Shown here piece by piece: positions 29,421 through 41,200 of a stretch of DNA of 64,000 bases; the stretch's first letter is position 1; each line of letters begins with the position of its first letter. The notes beneath the pieces were generated by a model. The model saw only the letters and a list, made by a program, of their open reading frames with translations, was not told where the DNA came from and did no database searches. Source of the stretch: Cryoendolithus antarcticus (taxonomy: Eukaryota; Ascomycota; Dothideomycetes; Cladosporiales; Cladosporiaceae); assembly GCA_002077065.1 (NCBI GenBank), contig NAJO01000048.1:1-64000 (forward strand). The letters are read 5' to 3'. A program made the position numbers and the translations under genes.

Positions 29421-31246
29421 ATGCATAACTTTACAACCTTGATAAAACGGTGCGTACATCAAGCATGTCGTTGCCGCCTCCTCAGATCATAGCCGTAGAG
29501 GGCACGAGTAACCCGCTCACACCCTTGATCCGTAGACTCGAAGCTGCGACCTCTCGATTGGAGGATATCGCTGCCTCAGCCGGACCCCTAAACGACTCAA
29601 ACGCGCTTGGTGCGGAACAGAATGGCATATCCGGTACGAGAGGTGTTGGGAGCGGTCGCTCAGGGAGCCACCCAGCACCTCCGGGAATGGTTGTAGGAAG
29701 CCCAGGGGTCGCGCCTGGGCTGCCCAAATCACCACCTGTCGCTACACCGGCGAAGTCCGAGCTTCCGCCAGCACTGCAAGAAATGGACGCTCTGATCGAT
29801 GGGGAAGTGGCAGCCTTCGTAGAGTCCGGCAACGGACTGGATAACCTGCTCGAAGAACAGACCACGGCCGTTGCAAAAGCGTTTGGCGATCAACGGAAAT
29901 ATCTTCTAGTATCCACGAAAGCCAAGAAGCCTGATATGACCTCGTCAACCTTTCCCGAACTCCTCAAGGACCTACAACACGACATGGGGACGGTGGGAGA
30001 TATCCGCGATAGCAATCGCGCGAGCCCGGTAAAAGAGCACCTAGCAATGGTTGGAGAAGGCATAAGCGCACTACAATGGCTCCTCATGGATGGCAAGCCC
30101 GCGGATTACATTGGGGAGGTTCTCGGAGGCGCTCAGATGTACGGAAATCGCGTTCTGAAGGCGTTCAAAGAAGCGTAAGAAAGTCGTGAGAGCCACGGAG
30201 AGAGTCTGGTCACTAACATGACATGGAACAGAGATCAAAGGCATGTCAAGTACGTCCAGTCCTACTACGCTCTTCTCAAGGCTCTGAAGGCGTATGTGAT
30301 GAAGAATTACCCATCCGGCGTAACCTGGAACAACAACGGCATCGACGCGGTGCAAGCATACCGGGAAGCTGACAGCGCGCCAACAACGAACGGGACTCCT
30401 GCGCCTGCCAGCTCGAGCACTGGTCCGCCTCCTCCACCGCCACTACCAAACTTCGACAATGTGCCCGCGCCACCTCCACCACCACCTGGCGCCGCACCTG
30501 CAGCCAAGGGAGCAGCAGCCGCAGGAGGCGACATGGATGCCGTATTCCAATCGCTCAATCGCGGCAGCGACGTGACGAAGGGACTGAAGAAGGTTGACCA
30601 ATCCCAGATGACGCACAAGAACCCCTCTCTCCGAGCAGCCGGCGTGGTCTCGGAGCGACGAGACTCAGAAGATAGCATCACAAGATCCCGAAGCCGTGGA
30701 CCGGAGACGAAGCCGAAACCGGCTGGGATGCGGCAAGACAGCACGAGTACTGTGATCAAGAGCAAGAAGCAAGGCAAAAAGGAGCTAGACGGCAACAAGT
30801 GGATCATCTCAGACTTTGAGGGTCCACCAGCGCCGATCGAGATCGAGGTCTCGCTGACGCAAAGTCTGCTGATATCCAACTGCACCAAAACCACCATCGT
30901 CCTGCGAGGGAAGGCAAATGCCATCTCAATCGACAACTCGCCTCGCCTCCAGCTTCTCGTCGAAACCCTCGTATCCAGCATCGACGTCATCAAATCCCCA
31001 AACTTCGCTGTGCAGATCACTGGCACGCTGCCGACGATCATGTTGGATCAAGTTGATGGTGCTACGATTTACCTTGGGGAGTCGAGTCTGGCTACCGAGG
31101 TGTTTACTAGCAAGAGCTCGAGCATCAACGTTGTGCTACCTGCATCGGCTGGGGAGGATGACAAGGAGTTGCCGTTGCCGGAGCAGATCAGGACGTTTGT
31201 GAGGGGAGGGAAGTTGGTGAGTGAGATTGTGGAGCATGCTGGGTAA
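29421..31246 (+). CDS. Adenylate cyclase-associated protein (CAP/Srv2)
   Basis: Three exons: 29,421-29,449, 29,536-30,174 and 30,232-31,246; 560 residues. Exon 1 encodes MHNFTTLIKR, joined to LEAATSRLEDIA, the usual fungal CAP start. Intron 1 is 86 nt (GTGCGT to CCGTAG). Intron 2 is 57 nt (GTAAGA to AACAG) and joins FKEA to DQRHVKY. Domains: N-terminal oligomerising helix and helical folded domain (to about 290), proline-rich stretches (GPPPPPPLP, APPPPPPG), a WH2-type LKKV actin motif, and the C-terminal beta-helix CARP domain (from about 405, DGNKWIISDFEG). CAP recycles cofilin-bound actin and couples Ras to adenylate cyclase. If intron 1 is retained, an ATG at 29,465 gives a different N-terminus in the same frame. 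Confidence 0.92.
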
Positions 31247-31820
31247 GATGTGCAGGCGAGAGGTGTTGTAGGATAAAATTGTAGGATGTTGGGTCTGTTT
31301 CTCAAGAACGCTCATCAGTCGTGTGTGCACCTACATGGTGAGCTGCGACAGTTTTGAGGACCCGGAAAGGTGACATGGAGAGGCACGGACATTTGATCTT
31401 GAGACTGATATGTTCATCGTACGCGTGGCGATGCTGATCAGCCTTCTTACCTCATGGCGGCGACGAACTTTCGCTACGAGCTGCCATTACAGAACTGGCC
31501 TACGGTTTGCGGCGTTTTGCGCGTCATGCCGGGTCAGCAAAGCTGCAATTAGAAAACTTCCACGCGTGAGGCATGAAGACGACCTGCCAAATGGATCACG
31601 GACATAAGACGGCGATATGATTCGGCCCCGCGCCTCGGTGGCGAACGAACGACACGACGCCTCGATAGCTGCAGCCTGGCCAGGAGGCTTTGCTCATGCT
31701 GCGGTCTAGAAACACTGCATGAACATATCGATACCCTAGTAGACTGATACAGCTCAGCGGGCTACCTTCTGTGGCCCATATCGTACTGTGCCGCAATTAT
31801 ACCTACATGTGACCGCCAAG
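31247..31820. other. Intergenic, no gene seen
   Basis: About 570 bp: 3' end of CAP and promoter of the following UIM-protein gene. Short frames only. Confidence 0.6.
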
Positions 31821-33470
31821 ATGCCTGCCCCAGCGATCAAAGCCATCATCCTCTCCGTCAGCCTCGTGACAGCACTCGGCATAGCAATCTACGAAAATCC
31901 GGAAGTGCAACGATGGCTACAGGAACAACGCGATCGTCTCCTCGAGCTGCTCCGTAGTATAGGCGCCGAGCTCGATCCACAGACAAGACGAGATGCAGAG
32001 GCCTTCGCCTTCGAAGGGCGATCACCGATCAACGATGAAGGACTGCGGCGAGAAGGGGAAGCCAGTAGTGAGCCTGCTGCTCTGGCGACAGGGAGGGCAG
32101 TAGGTTCAGGGAGCGTGAGGAGGATCCCTGTGAAAGGGCCAGAGACCGAGGAGCAGGCTGAGGAGAGACGAAGGCTGGGGCGAGAGTATCTGGCTAAGAG
32201 AAACCAGACTATGTTTGAGATGAGGGAGCGGAGGAAGCAAGAGGGCGGTGAGGGACCGACGACGCCGACTTTTGACGCGATGGTGGATACGGAGGGCAAG
32301 CTGAGGTTGGCTGAGAAGGAGTTACCCAATGTGCCACTAGCATCGCTTGCGATTCCGACTCGCCACATGGAGGGACAGCCTATCGCAGAGGGATCTGGTA
32401 TGAGTGGCTGGCAGATGGGCGCACGACTTGCAGACCCGTTCGGTGACGAGTTCGAAATGGAGCGGAGCGCGACACCGAAACCGCCGGTGCCACCGAAGAT
32501 CGAGATACAACGCGAGCCGCACCCTCTTGCAGCGTTCCAAAGCGACACTCCCAATCCCGCATATCTCATCACCGACAGTCAGCCACAGACCTTCTTCGCC
32601 GACCTCAGAGAGCCTGCGGAGGAGACTGGAGATCTTTCCTATGAGGAACAATTGGCCATCGCACTGTCCCTCTCCGAGGCTGAATCAGCAGGTCCTTCTG
32701 CCACAGTACGGCAGGTAGCAGCGTTGACCAGCTCTGATGCCGACCTGCGAGCAGCCATCGAAGCCAGCCTTAGGGACATGGACCATCAGCAGGCAGCGCA
32801 CGCTGTAGCAAATGATGCTGCTCTCACGCCTCGGATGGAGCCTCTAGTGGATTTATCCTCTGACCCGCCTACTTCGATCCCGCAGGATCAACCACGAAGA
32901 AACACGTGGGAGGAGCTGTTCAATCAGCCCAATAACTGGAATGAGCAGCTAGCTAACATTGCGCCTAAGCCTATAGACGAGGAGGACGACCTCTACAGCA
33001 TCACACCTCAGTTGACACGCGCGAGACTAGCAGATCTGAATGCCTCGCACTCAGGCTCAAGCTCAACCACATCGCCCATCCCCCGCGAGCCAGTCACAGC
33101 CCAAGACCCGCCCGAACAACTTATAGACGCCAGCTTCTACTCCGCCCACTCCCGCTCCACAACCCCCTTACCTCCAGCCACCACCTCAGCAGCACCCTCG
33201 CAAACATCTACCATAGGCTTCGAGACAGAGTCAGCATCTGAACGCTTCGCCTCAATCCCAACGACGCGAACGCAGTCAGTCGCTGCATCCGAAACATCAT
33301 TGGTTCAGGCTCCGAGCGAGGCGTCCGAGATTGAGGTGTTGGTAGTTGAGGAGGATAGCGATGATGGTGTGCTTTCTTCGGGGGTTTTGACGCCTGATAG
33401 CTGGAGCGAGGTTGAGGGGAGTGAGGGCGGGGAGAGTGAGGGGGAGGAGAGAGAGAGAGCTGTTCTGTGA
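31821..33470 (+). CDS. UIM-containing protein with N-terminal membrane segment
   Basis: Single frame; I choose the ATG at 31,821 (MPAPAIKAI) over the one 33 bases upstream because it directly precedes the hydrophobic helix, giving 549 residues. Residues 3-21 form one hydrophobic segment (AIKAIILSVSLVTALGIAI), a probable signal anchor. A charged helix follows (VQRWLQEQRDRLLELLRS). Two ubiquitin-interacting motifs are visible: YEEQLAIALSLSEAESA near residue 275 and DADLRAAIEASLRDM near 306, each with the AxxxS core after acidic residues. The rest is Ser/Pro/Glu-rich and likely disordered, ending in an acidic tail. A membrane-bound ubiquitin receptor, perhaps at the ER or mitochondrial surface, is inferred. 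I know no named family member. Confidence 0.75.
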   Translation: MPAPAIKAIILSVSLVTALGIAIYENPEVQRWLQEQRDRLLELLRSIGAELDPQTRRDAEAFAFEGRSPINDEGLRREGEASSEPAALATGRAVGSGSVRRIPVKGPETEEQAEERRRLGREYLAKRNQTMFEMRERRKQEGGEGPTTPTFDAMVDTEGKLRLAEKELPNVPLASLAIPTRHMEGQPIAEGSGMSGWQMGARLADPFGDEFEMERSATPKPPVPPKIEIQREPHPLAAFQSDTPNPAYLITDSQPQTFFADLREPAEETGDLSYEEQLAIALSLSEAESAGPSATVRQVAALTSSDADLRAAIEASLRDMDHQQAAHAVANDAALTPRMEPLVDLSSDPPTSIPQDQPRRNTWEELFNQPNNWNEQLANIAPKPIDEEDDLYSITPQLTRARLADLNASHSGSSSTTSPIPREPVTAQDPPEQLIDASFYSAHSRSTTPLPPATTSAAPSQTSTIGFETESASERFASIPTTRTQSVAASETSLVQAPSEASEIEVLVVEEDSDDGVLSSGVLTPDSWSEVEGSEGGESEGEERERAVL

Positions 33471-34216
33471 AGGGAGTGGGAGGGACGATCGGATGGCGTG
33501 TATGGGTGGTGGCGTTTTGGGCATGATGGGGACCGGCTGGGAGTTGAACAGATCAAATTATTAGGTCATTGCGGAGCTCGAATTCTGAAACGCAGCTCAG
33601 ACCTAAGAATGATTACACTCCTATCAGCTCCCTACGATCCCTCGTACTGATCAGCTCAACGTTGTAGCATCTTCCACTCCTTGTCTTCGATTTGGCAAAG
33701 GTCGTCTACCGGCACCTGGAAGGTGAAACGCGAAATATACGGCACCATGGCTTCTCGCATGGCCAGCTTGTGACTGTATAGGCAGAAGTGGATGGAAGCG
33801 TGGCATCCCTTAAACAAAGATAAAGTGATCCTAGACGATATACTGAGATGACTAATAATCACCCTGCGCGCTGCAATGCGAGAACAGAAAGGTGTCGATG
33901 TTGACACTGCTGACCCAGATCGTAGAAACGTGTTAGTGCATTTTATCAATTCGAGCAGCGCATAAATACATAACAGATCATAAACATCGCGCAGAAACGA
34001 TCACCTAACGATTTAAGACACCCAGTACTAAAAGCACGATGAACCCAGAAACCAGCATCATACAACCCCATCAGCGCTCAACGTCCTTAGTCAAACACAC
34101 TGCGCAAAATAGTCAGCTCCGCCACCGCTGCATCGCTCCTCGCTCAAACACTCAGACAAGTCTCAATAGGTCCCCATACGGTGTGGTCCATTTCAATGTC
34201 TCCGTCGATTGTCGTC
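33471..34216. other. Intergenic between convergent genes, no gene seen
   Basis: About 750 bp, AT-richer from 33,820 to 34,060. A minus-strand frame at 33,656-33,949 shows no domain. It probably holds the 3' untranslated regions of the two flanking genes. Confidence 0.55.
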
Positions 34217-35075
34217 CTATGTGCTGACGGCGCAGGATCGCCAGACTACGATCGCAATCGAGTAAGCCAGACTGAGAGCCGAAGCTACCAAGGCAATGCT
34301 CTTCGTTGTGTTGAAGACCACGCAGCCGGCCGGGATCGTGTGGGCGCCGATGTAAGCCGCCAGGACGAATGTGGCAGTTTGCATGCCAACAAACAGAGCA
34401 GAGCAGAACTTCACTACGACGAATGAGTTAGTGGAGTGTCGAATACCGATACGCGAGAGGTTTTGCAAACATACACACGAGCCTCTTGTCTCTCTCCAAG
34501 CTGCTCCCAGTCACAAGAACTTGCTGAATCACACAGATCAGGAAGCCGGAGCCGGTCAGACCATAAGCTACCTCCGCAGACCGGCTGGGATCATGCCACT
34601 TGTGGAAGCCATTACCAGAAATCTCCGTGTACTTGTTGCCTGCATCTTGAAGGCCGTACGCCGTTACGATGACAGCAAGGACCTCAAGCACCCTGTCGAT
34701 CAAGTTTTTCCTCTTGAGACTGTGGTCCTGCGAGCCCAGGACGCTGACCTGAGCCAGGACGATGACAAGAAGGCCGGCACCTTGAAGTGGTTGTGGCCAG
34801 GTACCAAAGATGAGCACGATACCGATGACAGAAGCCAAAAGGGCCGAAAGCGGACTGACAGCCAGGATCGGTTCCTTCTGCCTTGCTCCAGTAGATCCGA
34901 TGAGTTGCCTTTGCGTGAAGATCTGACGGAGGCGGTGGTAGATGTTCCACAGCAAGACGAGGCTGACGATGATGAGGAAGAAAATGCTCAGTGCGGCCGC
35001 AACCTCGTTGTAACGAAACTGCGAAGGATACTGTTGTTGATCGAGGCCGCAGTTGGCAGAACGAGGAAGGCCCAT
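34217..35075 (-). CDS. Multi-pass membrane protein, about seven segments, unknown function
   Basis: Two exons, 35,075-34,475 and 34,413-34,217, with a 61-nt intron (GTATGT to GTCGTAG) joining KRLV to LKFCSALF; 265 residues. Hydrophobic segments begin at VAAALSIFFLIIVSLVLLW, LSALLASVIGIVLIF, AGLLVIVLAQVSVLG, VLEVLAVIVTAYGL, GSGFLICVIQQVLVT, FVGMQTATFVLAAYI and IALVASALSLAYSIAIVVW, so about seven in all. The topology recalls fungal integral membrane proteins of the RTA1/DUF7702 type, but I cannot place it in a family. The start at 35,075 follows an in-frame stop. A longer frame in another phase (from 35,170, MAASPALDLRARW) overlaps it and could be an upstream exon if non-canonical splicing occurred. 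Confidence 0.72.
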
Positions 35076-35603
35076 GTCGTTTTCTCAACGTTGTGTTTGG
35101 GGCGTGGTTCGAAAGGGATGGGTGAGGAGGCCCAACGAGCGCGAAGGTCAAGGGCCGGAGATGCAGCCATGATGTCTTATGTGGCCACAACTGTGACTCA
35201 CTAGCCCTCGGAAATCAATCACCTCCTTGACCTTGCTACGGCCTCTTCTCCTGCTCAGCCTCGTTCATGCTCGTTCTGTCGACGGCATTGGACTGGAGTG
35301 TGAAACAGGCACGACAGGGTACCCGAGCGGGCTTATCCGCCCTACATCACTAGCGCCGCCGCCGCCTTGGGGGACCAATCAATGAAGAGATCAAGAGACT
35401 GGAACACAGCGGACTAGCCATGTGCAGACGAATGCGTGTCCAATGGCATGGCAATACTGGAGTCATCAATACATTTTCACATCGTCGGACGAAGTCTTTG
35501 CTTCAAGTCGAGGTCCTGTGATCGCGCGTCCCTGGCTCCTGCGTTGATGACAGTGATGAGACGACGGTATGTTGCTTTTTGCGCACCGCCCTGTACTTTG
35601 CGG
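35076..35603. other. Intergenic, upstream of the membrane-protein gene
   Basis: About 530 bp: the presumed promoter of the membrane-protein gene and the 3' end of the SET gene. The overlapping frame 34,988-35,170 is discussed with the gene. Nothing else supported. Confidence 0.5.
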
Positions 35604-37607
35604 CTACGTCACCCCATTCAAGCCCTTACCCGCGACCACAAGCCAAGTTTCGATCCCCAGCAACGCCGTCCTCGGCAGCCCCTCATACCGTTTCTCATCA
35701 TACGTAGCATTGATAGCCTGCACCAGCCTCCTCGCCTTGACAATAGTCAACCTCTTCGCACCCTTCGCCTCATTGCCTTGCACGAACTTCACAGCGTCCT
35801 CGAGTAGTTCCTGCCGCTTCCTCCTAATCTCCACTCCATCTTCCGCCTCCGCAACGCAAAGCGCACACACGCATTTGAATCCCCATGTAGTCTTCAGCGA
35901 AGCCGCACGGGTCTCGTAGTCCGGCGTGAAGTCGTAGCTATGCGTGATCTCATCACCTGCACGGATAGGCTGTATGGCGCGAAGCAGTAGCATGTCGCCC
36001 ATGAAGTCTTTCTCCGAGTTCGCGAGGCAAGAGTGGTTCGTGTACGCTGCGTGGATCCAGATTCCAGTACTAGCATTCGTCACGTTTTCGTCCTTGTACG
36101 CCGCCGGACTCAAGCCGAAGCCGTTTCGTGCGACGATATCGAGGACCTGGAAGACGTCGATCACTGGCTGACCGTCACGTATGATTAGCTCTCTCCCCAG
36201 ACCGGCATAGTCGCCATAAAGATCCATGAACTTCGGTATCTGTGATGGGTTGTTTCGCAATTTCTGCACGATTGCCTTGCTCAGGCCAGCGGGGAAGCCG
36301 CGGATCTTGTCATCTCGCACATCGTAGGCTATGCTCGTCCAAGCGGCCAGCTCGTGTCCCCAGACGACGCAGAAGGCTTTCTCGCAGAGGATGAGCTCGC
36401 CTGGTTCGAAGTCTTTGGTGGCGAAGAGTCCGCGGCCGGCAGTAGGTGTATCTTTGATGACAGTGTCGGAGTAGTGATCTGCGGCGTCGACTCGAGGTCG
36501 GGCGGCAGAAAGCAAGGTCTTGATGCGGCTGAAGTCGTAGGCGCCAGTCTCTTGCTCGCGTAAGCGCTGATCTGCACGGCGGAGGAAGGCTTTGGCGTCT
36601 TTGTCCGCGCCCTCCAGGAGCTCGAGGGCAGTCTCGAAGAACGCACCTGCCTCGTTATACTCACCCTGGCCATATGCTGCAGCACCTGCGCGGAAGTGCG
36701 CTTTGTTGTCGAGTGCCGTATACTTGTCGGCGCCTGTCTTGCTTACAGCGGCGACGGCATCGGCCTTGGCTTCGTCGTAACGTTGCAGTGACAGATTCAC
36801 ATGTGCACGATTGCGGTACAGATCCAATATTATGTCTTTGTTGGTGACGCCACTGTCTTGCAGACACTGTATGCCTTCTGTGTAGCGTGTGTGCGCTTCT
36901 GCAAGCTCCTGCGACTTCAATGCGGCGTTACCTCTGGTCTTGAGCGCAATTGCCCTCTTCACCGCCGCCTCAGCCACATGTCCATTCGTCAAAGAAGAAT
37001 CAGCACCGCTGCTCTCATTCTCCACGACGAGATCCGACGGATGATCCACACGCAGCGTAGCCTCACCTTCATCGTTGAGCGTGAAGTACGGCTCCTTAAT
37101 CGCATAGGACTTGCCAGCCTCGAGTAACTCATCGCCGAGCTCAGACTTGTGCAATACAAGCTCTAATCGCTCAGCCTGACCAGTCGACTGGTCCTTCACA
37201 ACAGTCCAGGATCGGGCCTTGAAGGTCACGACAGGCTCCTCTCGTCTCAAACGCAGTACCCGGCCGCGATGGTGGGTCTCCATCTGCAGCTCGCTCAAGG
37301 TCATCGGCTTGAGATCGTCGAGGTCGAGAAAACATGGCGGGTACGCCTCACCGACCGCAAACGCAGGCATTGCATCGCCTCGATGTTGGTTCGCCGTCAG
37401 CGCACTGTCCTCAATTGATGAAGCGCTCATATCTGCCATGAGTGAGGCCATCGTGACTGTGCTATGGAGTGCCTGAGCGTCCTTGGACTCTCGAGGTTGA
37501 CCTGCGAGGTTCCGACATCGTTGCCGGCGAGTCTTCACAGTGTTGCGTATTCGTGCGTCTTCCTGGGGGGTCATGTAGAATGTGCTGGCCTGCTTAGAGG
37601 ACGCCAT
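35604..37607 (-). CDS. TPR and SET domain protein (SMYD-like)
   Basis: Single frame of 667 residues from ATG at 37,607. The middle (about 210-350) contains tetratricopeptide repeats: AIALKTRGNAALKSQELAEA, DLYRNRAHVNLSLQRYDEAK and FRAGAAAYGQGEYNEAGAFF. A SET domain follows at about 385-580 with GRGLFATKDFEPGE, the NHSCLAN motif and GDEITHSYDF containing the catalytic-type Tyr, then a Cys pair in FKCVCALC. The MYND finger typical of animal SMYD proteins is not seen. SET proteins of this layout methylate lysines on histones or other proteins; substrate unknown. The N-terminal ~100 residues have no known domain. No intron is needed. Confidence 0.88.
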   Translation of the reverse strand: MASSKQASTFYMTPQEDARIRNTVKTRRQRCRNLAGQPRESKDAQALHSTVTMASLMADMSASSIEDSALTANQHRGDAMPAFAVGEAYPPCFLDLDDLKPMTLSELQMETHHRGRVLRLRREEPVVTFKARSWTVVKDQSTGQAERLELVLHKSELGDELLEAGKSYAIKEPYFTLNDEGEATLRVDHPSDLVVENESSGADSSLTNGHVAEAAVKRAIALKTRGNAALKSQELAEAHTRYTEGIQCLQDSGVTNKDIILDLYRNRAHVNLSLQRYDEAKADAVAAVSKTGADKYTALDNKAHFRAGAAAYGQGEYNEAGAFFETALELLEGADKDAKAFLRRADQRLREQETGAYDFSRIKTLLSAARPRVDAADHYSDTVIKDTPTAGRGLFATKDFEPGELILCEKAFCVVWGHELAAWTSIAYDVRDDKIRGFPAGLSKAIVQKLRNNPSQIPKFMDLYGDYAGLGRELIIRDGQPVIDVFQVLDIVARNGFGLSPAAYKDENVTNASTGIWIHAAYTNHSCLANSEKDFMGDMLLLRAIQPIRAGDEITHSYDFTPDYETRAASLKTTWGFKCVCALCVAEAEDGVEIRRKRQELLEDAVKFVQGNEAKGAKRLTIVKARRLVQAINATYDEKRYEGLPRTALLGIETWLVVAGKGLNGVT

Positions 37608-38267
37608 CTCGGCGCAATACTGCGTTGGCGACCTCGAGAATCACCACAAGTCTTGATTCTCGTTGACGAACTGCTTGCTGCGAGCGATACAGCCGCAGTG
37701 CATTCAGATCAGGCAGTTGTCGACTGACAGCCGTACGACAACGTTTAAGTACGATCCAGCTTTTGCTATACCAGACGAGTAGTCTCTGGTATCTTTATGG
37801 AGTCGAGTAATGACCTCGCAGCATGTACAGCACAACTGTGAGTCGCTTCTTGACCACTCATGAGCCATGAAGTGCCCCGAAGCGAAGCTTTCGAGGACTT
37901 TGCTCGGTCCCAGATTTTCTGTGGTGGCGAACTTCTTGGCACGACGCCTACCTTTCGTGCGAAGGCGACTGCGTACCTGAGTCACTATCATCTTGCGAAC
38001 CATCACATCGTGCTTGAACTCGCTTGCGTCTGGGAGTCACATACGGCCAAATTTGATCGAAATTGCTCACTAGCGTGTTGCAAGTGAAGTTGCGGAGTCA
38101 GAGTCCGCGTACACGGCTTCCGTACGATACATGGTCTCTCGCACGTAGAGTAATATCAGATACAAGCACAACAGCACTCACGGCCCAATGAGAGGGGCTG
38201 ATCTGAATGTATACGCATCCCAAAGAACAACGATCTATACAATTACCCAACAGTACTCTCCCCCCTC
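37608..38267. other. Intergenic, no gene seen
   Basis: About 660 bp: promoter of the TPR-SET gene and 3' end of the P5A ATPase gene. A minus-strand frame at 37,704-38,006 has no domain. Confidence 0.55.
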
Positions 38268-41200
38268 TCACACCTTCCCAAGCTTCTCCTCGATCTCGCG
38301 ATCCTTCTTCGCCTGCTCCTCCGCCGCCCTCTTAGCCTCCCGCTCCAACTGATCCGGTCTTCTCACAGCAATATCCTTCGGCCTGAAATCCGAGAAAGCT
38401 GCCTTCAAGATCTTCTCCACGACCCAACACCCACAGAAATCAAGCAACATCACAACCGTGATCGTGATCTTGAACTCGTTCGTGAAAGGCACGAGCTTGA
38501 GCTGCGTGTTCAGCTCGGGAATGAATTCGGTGGCGCAGCTGAACGCCACACCGGTGACGAGGACGATGCCCCAGTACATGCCCTTGTTCTCGCGGATGGA
38601 CTCGCGGAATGGTCGGCCTTGGTAGTTGATGGCGAAGGTGGAGATCTGCTGGACGAGTTGGAGAAGGTAGATAGCGCTGTTGAGGAGCGAAGGCTCAAAG
38701 GTGCGCTCGAGGTCTATACTGCGCCTATCGGCCTTGGGCTCGAGGCGTTGCACGAAGCGGTCGATGTAGATGAGTGTGGCAATGTGGATTGCGAATTGGC
38801 CGAGGACAGAGGGAATGATGTACCAGTTCCAGATGTTGTTCTGTGGGCGCTCTTTGGAGAGTTGCTCGACAGACTGCGTCTTATGTTAGTATATGTATGC
38901 ATGGACGTGGTGCAGCTAGTCCTACCTTTGCGCGGGAGATGCTCAAGAAGCACACGCTCATCAACATGCCACTGATAGTGACCTGCCCGTCGCCGAATTT
39001 AATACCATCCAGGTATAGCACGCTCAAGCTGTAAGCACTGATCAGACAGTTCAGCGCCAAGATCTTGTACATCTGTATCGTGGCGACCAGAGTGCAGCGA
39101 CCTTGTCGGATAATGTTGGGGATTGCGATAACGTTGGCGAGCTTGCTCGTGAACGGCGCAGCCACAGATGCGTCACCCAGCTTGATAGTGGGAGGCTCGT
39201 CATCGGCAAGCGAGTCCTCCATCATGGACATGGACAGCTTCTCAGCCATCGCGCTTGCAGCATTCTGTGCCTTCTGCGTGTTCTGTTCCTTTGGTGTCTG
39301 GACAACAGGCTGTTGAGGAGGCGTGTACTTCTCGACTGTGCCATTCGCTGAGCCATTGGTATGCTCGTCTGTCGTCTCCTTGAGTGCGTTGAGCTGCGCC
39401 TTCGCGGTCGCCTCCCGCTCCATGGCTTTCTCGTAGTGCGGGTTCTTCGGTCCAGGTGGGTACAGATGAGCGATCAAGACAGGTACTGGCGGATCAGGCT
39501 GATTGAATCGCTGCATCATCGCCTTCTGCTTCTCGTACACCTCCTTCATCTTCGTTTCGCGGAAGTGCTTGCCGATCTTCTCCATGTCTTCCTTGGTCCC
39601 GTTGAGTAGCGCCACACCGACGTGTGCTTGCTTGAGGGCACCGACGTCGTTCGTGCCGTCACCGGCCATGAGCGTAGTATACCCAAGCTCCCTCAAGCCG
39701 ACTAGGATCTCCTCCTTCTGCTTCGGCGACACACGTGCGTACACCCATGTATATCTGAGCAGGCTTTTGAGCGCTTTCTGGCCCTTGAACTTCGCCAGTC
39801 CGTAGCCGGTGACACACAGATCCTTGGTCCGCAAGATCTCCGAGTCGAGGTCCTGAGTCTTATCTACTGGAATGTTGACCCTGTCGTCAACGCTGCGCCA
39901 AACCAGTCTCTCACCGCTGTCGTCGTGCTCGGGCGCATCGAGAATGAGCACCTCGCGATCCACGATTTCCACTTTCCTCGCAACATGCACGGCAGTCAGC
40001 GGGTTATCACCAGTGATCATGATCACACGATGCGAGCTCTCATTCAGCATGCGCACAGCCTTCATAGCATCGTCCTTCAGCGGACATTGCAAGACCAAGA
40101 AACCGGCGAATTGCAGATCGCACTCGACCTCTTCGCGCTTGAGGTTATTGATCTTGTTCTGGCTGATCTCATCATTCGTGCTCAAGAACTTGTAGCCAAG
40201 TGCTAAAACGCGAGCACCATTACGCGAAAAGTACTTGAAGGTCTCCTCGTACTTATCAGGGATATCGACTAACATCTTTCGGATCGTTTCCGGAGCGCCC
40301 TTCACTCCGACAAAGGTGCCCTTCGACTTCCGGCCCGTGGATCTATCAGTCGTAATCGCAGTCGCCACGGAGCTCTGTCGCTTCAATGCTGAAGAGAACT
40401 GGAACCGTCGCTTGATCTGCACGATATCTGCCGCAGCTTGCGGCTTGCCTGACGCGGACATTGATGGCTTCGCAGACAGTGTATCGTTCTTGCCAAGTCC
40501 CCAGCCCAAGGCCTCAAGTGTAGCCTTCTCCATTGGCTCGCCCACTACATCGCCGTCTTCCAGCTTGACGAGAGCATGCGCAGTAGCCAATGTGAGTGCG
40601 GTCTCGAGTCCAGTCTCTGTGACTTTAGTCAAATGACTCTGGGCACCGTCCGACTCGGTCAGCACGCCAGGTTGGCCAAGGGATAGTCCAGCGATGCCTT
40701 CGACCACCAGATCCTCGCCAGTGAGTGTGCCTGTCTTGTCGAAGCAGGCGACATCGACGCGACCGGCGAAGGGTATCCGAAAAGGCTCGGTGCAGAAGAT
40801 GGCGTATTTGCTAAGCGCGGCCAGACTTGTGTTGACTGCGAGAGACAGCTCCATAGGCAACTCAGGCGGCACAACAGATGTAACAATGAGCACACAGTCG
40901 AGAAGTAGCTTAGATCGCTTGCGCTCGTTCTTGACACCCTCGACCCACACATACCATGATGCAGCAATAGCAAAGACACAGAGGAAGAGAATGAAGAGCA
41001 GTGCTTCGACATTGTTCGCGCTGACACGCTCGGTTGAGTAGATCATCGTGCGAACGAGCGCACCCTGGTTAGTCTCGAACCCAGTCTTGATTACAACAGC
41101 TAGCGCGCCCTTGTCCGGTGGCGGAGGGACGCCAGAGACGGCTTGATGTACCGGCTCGGCGCCATCCTCGCCTGCTACACCATGCTGTACCTGCAAGACT

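Noticed and set aside
28819..29442. 207-codon plus frame upstream of CAP
   Set aside because: No domain, irregular composition, and it runs over the CAP start; more likely leader sequence.
34988..35170. 60-codon minus frame MAASPALDLRARW as a separate gene
   Set aside because: Too short, and it overlaps the membrane-protein start in another phase; mentioned only as a possible upstream exon.
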